This document shows, in pieces, positions 61,921-64,000 of a DNA stretch of 64,000 bases. The DNA is taken from the NCBI GenBank assembly GCA_947179155.2, contig OX359282.1, forward strand, positions 5,025,501 to 5,089,500. Reading direction: 5' to 3'. Source of the DNA: Hedera helix (Eukaryota; Streptophyta; Magnoliopsida; Apiales; Araliaceae). Numbering within the stretch: the stretch's first letter is position 1; the number at the start of each line of letters is the position of its first letter. The translations under genes and the position numbers were made by a program. The notes under the pieces are model-generated. The model worked only from the letters and a program-made list of their open reading frames with translations. It had not been told where the DNA came from and ran no database searches.

Positions 61921-64000
61921 TGTAACGACCCCGAATAATCCCTTCTTTAATCCAATAATTCGCTTTACCATCTTTAATTACTAATTTTTTCGGTATAAAT
62001 TTTTCTTTTCCTTTTAATCATTGCATTAAAATATTTGGATATTTAAAATCCTTACATTTCGATCCTAGTCCCATGGATCGCAACCTTTACTTTCTCTTTT
62101 CTTTCTATTACAAATATCGTGAAACTCAACATTTAAAGTTTAATATTGTATATATCCATACAACATTTTTCGTTTTATAAATCATAATTAAATTATTGAA
62201 TAATTCTATCGTAACAACTATCTAGTACAATCACAATTCAAAATTTAACTTGACTTATCCTGTCTGGATTTAACATATATGTACATACAAAATAACACTA
62301 TAAACTTAACAATAGTATTCCCATTATGTTATTGAAATATAACAATAACGTTCACAACCTTCTGTGATTATCTGTCTTTATATCATCTGATATTTTTGAA
62401 ATTCGTTTCTTTCCTGCAAAAATGTTTATTAAGCAAGTAATGAGCACAACGGCTCAGCAAGTTCAACAGCTATACTTCACGTAGCACATACTTTATCATG
62501 CTTGGTGTGTGTCATACATCATGTGCTTGTGCTTCTACTATAGCAATATATCTCATATATATTCATATCATTGCACAAAATACACATTGTGGTCATATTA
62601 ATCATGTATCACGTAACACATAATTGGTATGCAGTTAAAACAAGAATTACTTATCATAACATTCCAATATTTATCATAAAAGGGACTGAAGAACTTGCCT
62701 GTCGTCTAGTTATTTAATTGCTAGCTCAAAACCCTTTCTCGATCAACCTATGATCATAATATAATCAAATAGTAATTATTTAACTCCTTATGATATTAAT
62801 TTACTTAATTAATATCATCTCTAGGCCAACTATTAATTTATATGGCCAACTATAATAACCTCATTCCTTAAAATATTAGCATAACTTAATATTTAATACC
62901 TTCACTACGGACAACCCAGCTCATTGGATAAAATTTAGCATTTTCGGTTGTCCGAAAATTTTATTTAATCATTTTCTAACTTTTAAACTTCATAGATTAA
63001 TATTTAAAATATTTAAATATTAATCTCCAAAATTTAATATTTTTACAAAAATATTAAATTTAATGCCCAAATATCATTTCTATATTTTTAGTATTTTTTT
63101 ATAATTTTCTGGAATTTTTAAACAATTTTTAAACATTTATTTCATTAAAAACTAATTCTGGGGGCAATTTGGTAATTTCCGCAGCGAAAGGGACATACCC
63201 GGCATTTTCTGGAAGGTCCGGGGCATTTTCGTAATTTTCGCAACTCTAGGGCATATCCGGAATTTCCCGGAAAGTTTGAGGGCATAACGGTAATTCCCTC
63301 CAACAGTCAGCAGCGCAATGCGCGCGTCATGCATGTGTCATCCCAAAACGACGGCGTTTCACGCCTCGTTTCCAGAAAGATGGCCTCGCGCATTGCGCGG
63401 CCCTAACCTTATCCAAAAACGACGCCGTTTTATAGCGGCTTTCGGCAACTTTGCCTCGCGCGTGGCGCGGCCCGGCCTCCCGACTCCAAAACGACGCCGT
63501 TTTGTCGCCGGTTACCGAAAGTAAGGCCCGCGCAATGCGCGGGCTACTGTTCCTGTTCCTCCTTCAGATTTTCTGAAACAGTGTACCAACTTAGTAATTT
63601 TTCTTCATTTTTGCTCCAAAATTCACAACCAAAACTACTCCAAAAATCATGTAAATCATAGATATACATCCTAAAATTATTTAGGATAATTATTCTAACT
63701 ATTTTCAATTTTTCCATAAAATTATTTTATCCTCTAAATACCAAAATAAAACAAATAAAATACTTTTATACCTTAAAATTTCTTCCTTGAAGCTTGCTCT
63801 TCACTTGAATGGCATCAAATTTCTTCCTCTTTCAGTAGTGGTGGTGGAAGGTGGCGGTGGTTCATGGCTTCGGTGGACAAGAAAGAAAGAGAGTGAGTTG
63901 TGCTTTATTTCTTTCTTTTCTTCTTATTTCTTTTCTTTTCTTTTCTTCTTGTCCCTTATATATATATAACAATTATATGAATAAATTTTTAATCCCTCTC
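61921..64000 (-). repeat. LTR copy 3 of the tandem array, cut by window end
   Basis: The first 2080 bp, up to just past the TATA region, match LTR copy 2. Whether the array ends here or continues is not visible. Confidence 0.95.

Larger units (their letters stand above)
49366..64000 (-). mobile_element. Head-to-tail tandem array of LARD-like elements sharing LTRs
   Basis: Order: LTR (49366-52681), internal (52682-55643), LTR (55644-58958), internal (58959-61920), LTR (61921 to the window end, incomplete). Corresponding points repeat at 6277 bp (for example 50764, 57041, 63318). Each junction keeps a primer-binding site and a polypurine tract, all on the minus strand. The copies are nearly identical. 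Compared with the second and third, the first LTR has a handful of small changes, and the internal regions differ by one noticed base (53428 G against 59705 A). The left flank is AATCC; the right end is not in the window. No proteins are encoded. Confidence 0.95.

Noticed and set aside
49366..64000. CRISPR-like or conventional satellite array
   Set aside because: The repeating unit is a whole LTR retrotransposon with PBS and PPT, not short repeats with spacers or a short satellite monomer.

Overview
The window looks like nuclear DNA of a flowering plant. It is AT-rich, holds one intron-containing plastid-type gene, and is otherwise mostly LTR retrotransposons, MITE-like elements and microsatellites. 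The one intact host gene encodes ferredoxin-dependent sulfite reductase. Its protein resembles dicot, possibly asterid, homologues, but that lineage guess is weak. No rRNA, tRNA or CRISPR array was recognised.

Layout. 1-3517: 3' end of a plus-strand Ty3/gypsy element (integrase C-terminus, chromodomain-like tail, polypurine tract, 2.9 kb LTR). 3.5-9.6 kb: an LTR fragment, MITE-like elements and a Mutator-like element with long terminal inverted repeats around exon-like DNA. 9607-11681: a non-autonomous hAT element with a perfect 8-bp target duplication. 11.7-14.6 kb: gene-free. 14636-20952: the sulfite reductase gene (8 coding exons, 689 aa), with a MITE in intron 4. 21-24.9 kb: simple repeats and a degenerate copia-like LTR.

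24.9-64 kb is a nest of minus-strand gypsy-type LTR elements. A Tekay-like LTR (24862 onward) was invaded by a copia-type solo LTR (about 26917-28785) and by a complete 9.8-kb element (29846-39615, TSD AATAT). That element has two 3.4-kb LTRs, a tRNA-iMet primer site and a polypurine tract, but only about 3 kb of non-coding internal DNA. It is a LARD-like non-autonomous retrotransposon. A second solo LTR (40819-48598, TSD ATTAC) sits inside an ATT microsatellite and itself holds a solo LTR related to the LARD family (44240-47669, TSD GTTGG).

49366-64000 is the most striking part: a head-to-tail array LTR-internal-LTR-internal-LTR of the same LARD-like family, repeating every 6277 bp with near identity and running off the window. 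The internal regions encode nothing recognisable but are dense in short perfect inverted repeats shared between copies. Three LTR families share a hairpin motif whose arms show a paired base change. These are the best candidates for something undescribed.

The genes do not form a pathway. The sulfite reductase acts alone in plastid sulfur assimilation, and the non-autonomous elements would need proteins supplied by autonomous relatives outside the window.
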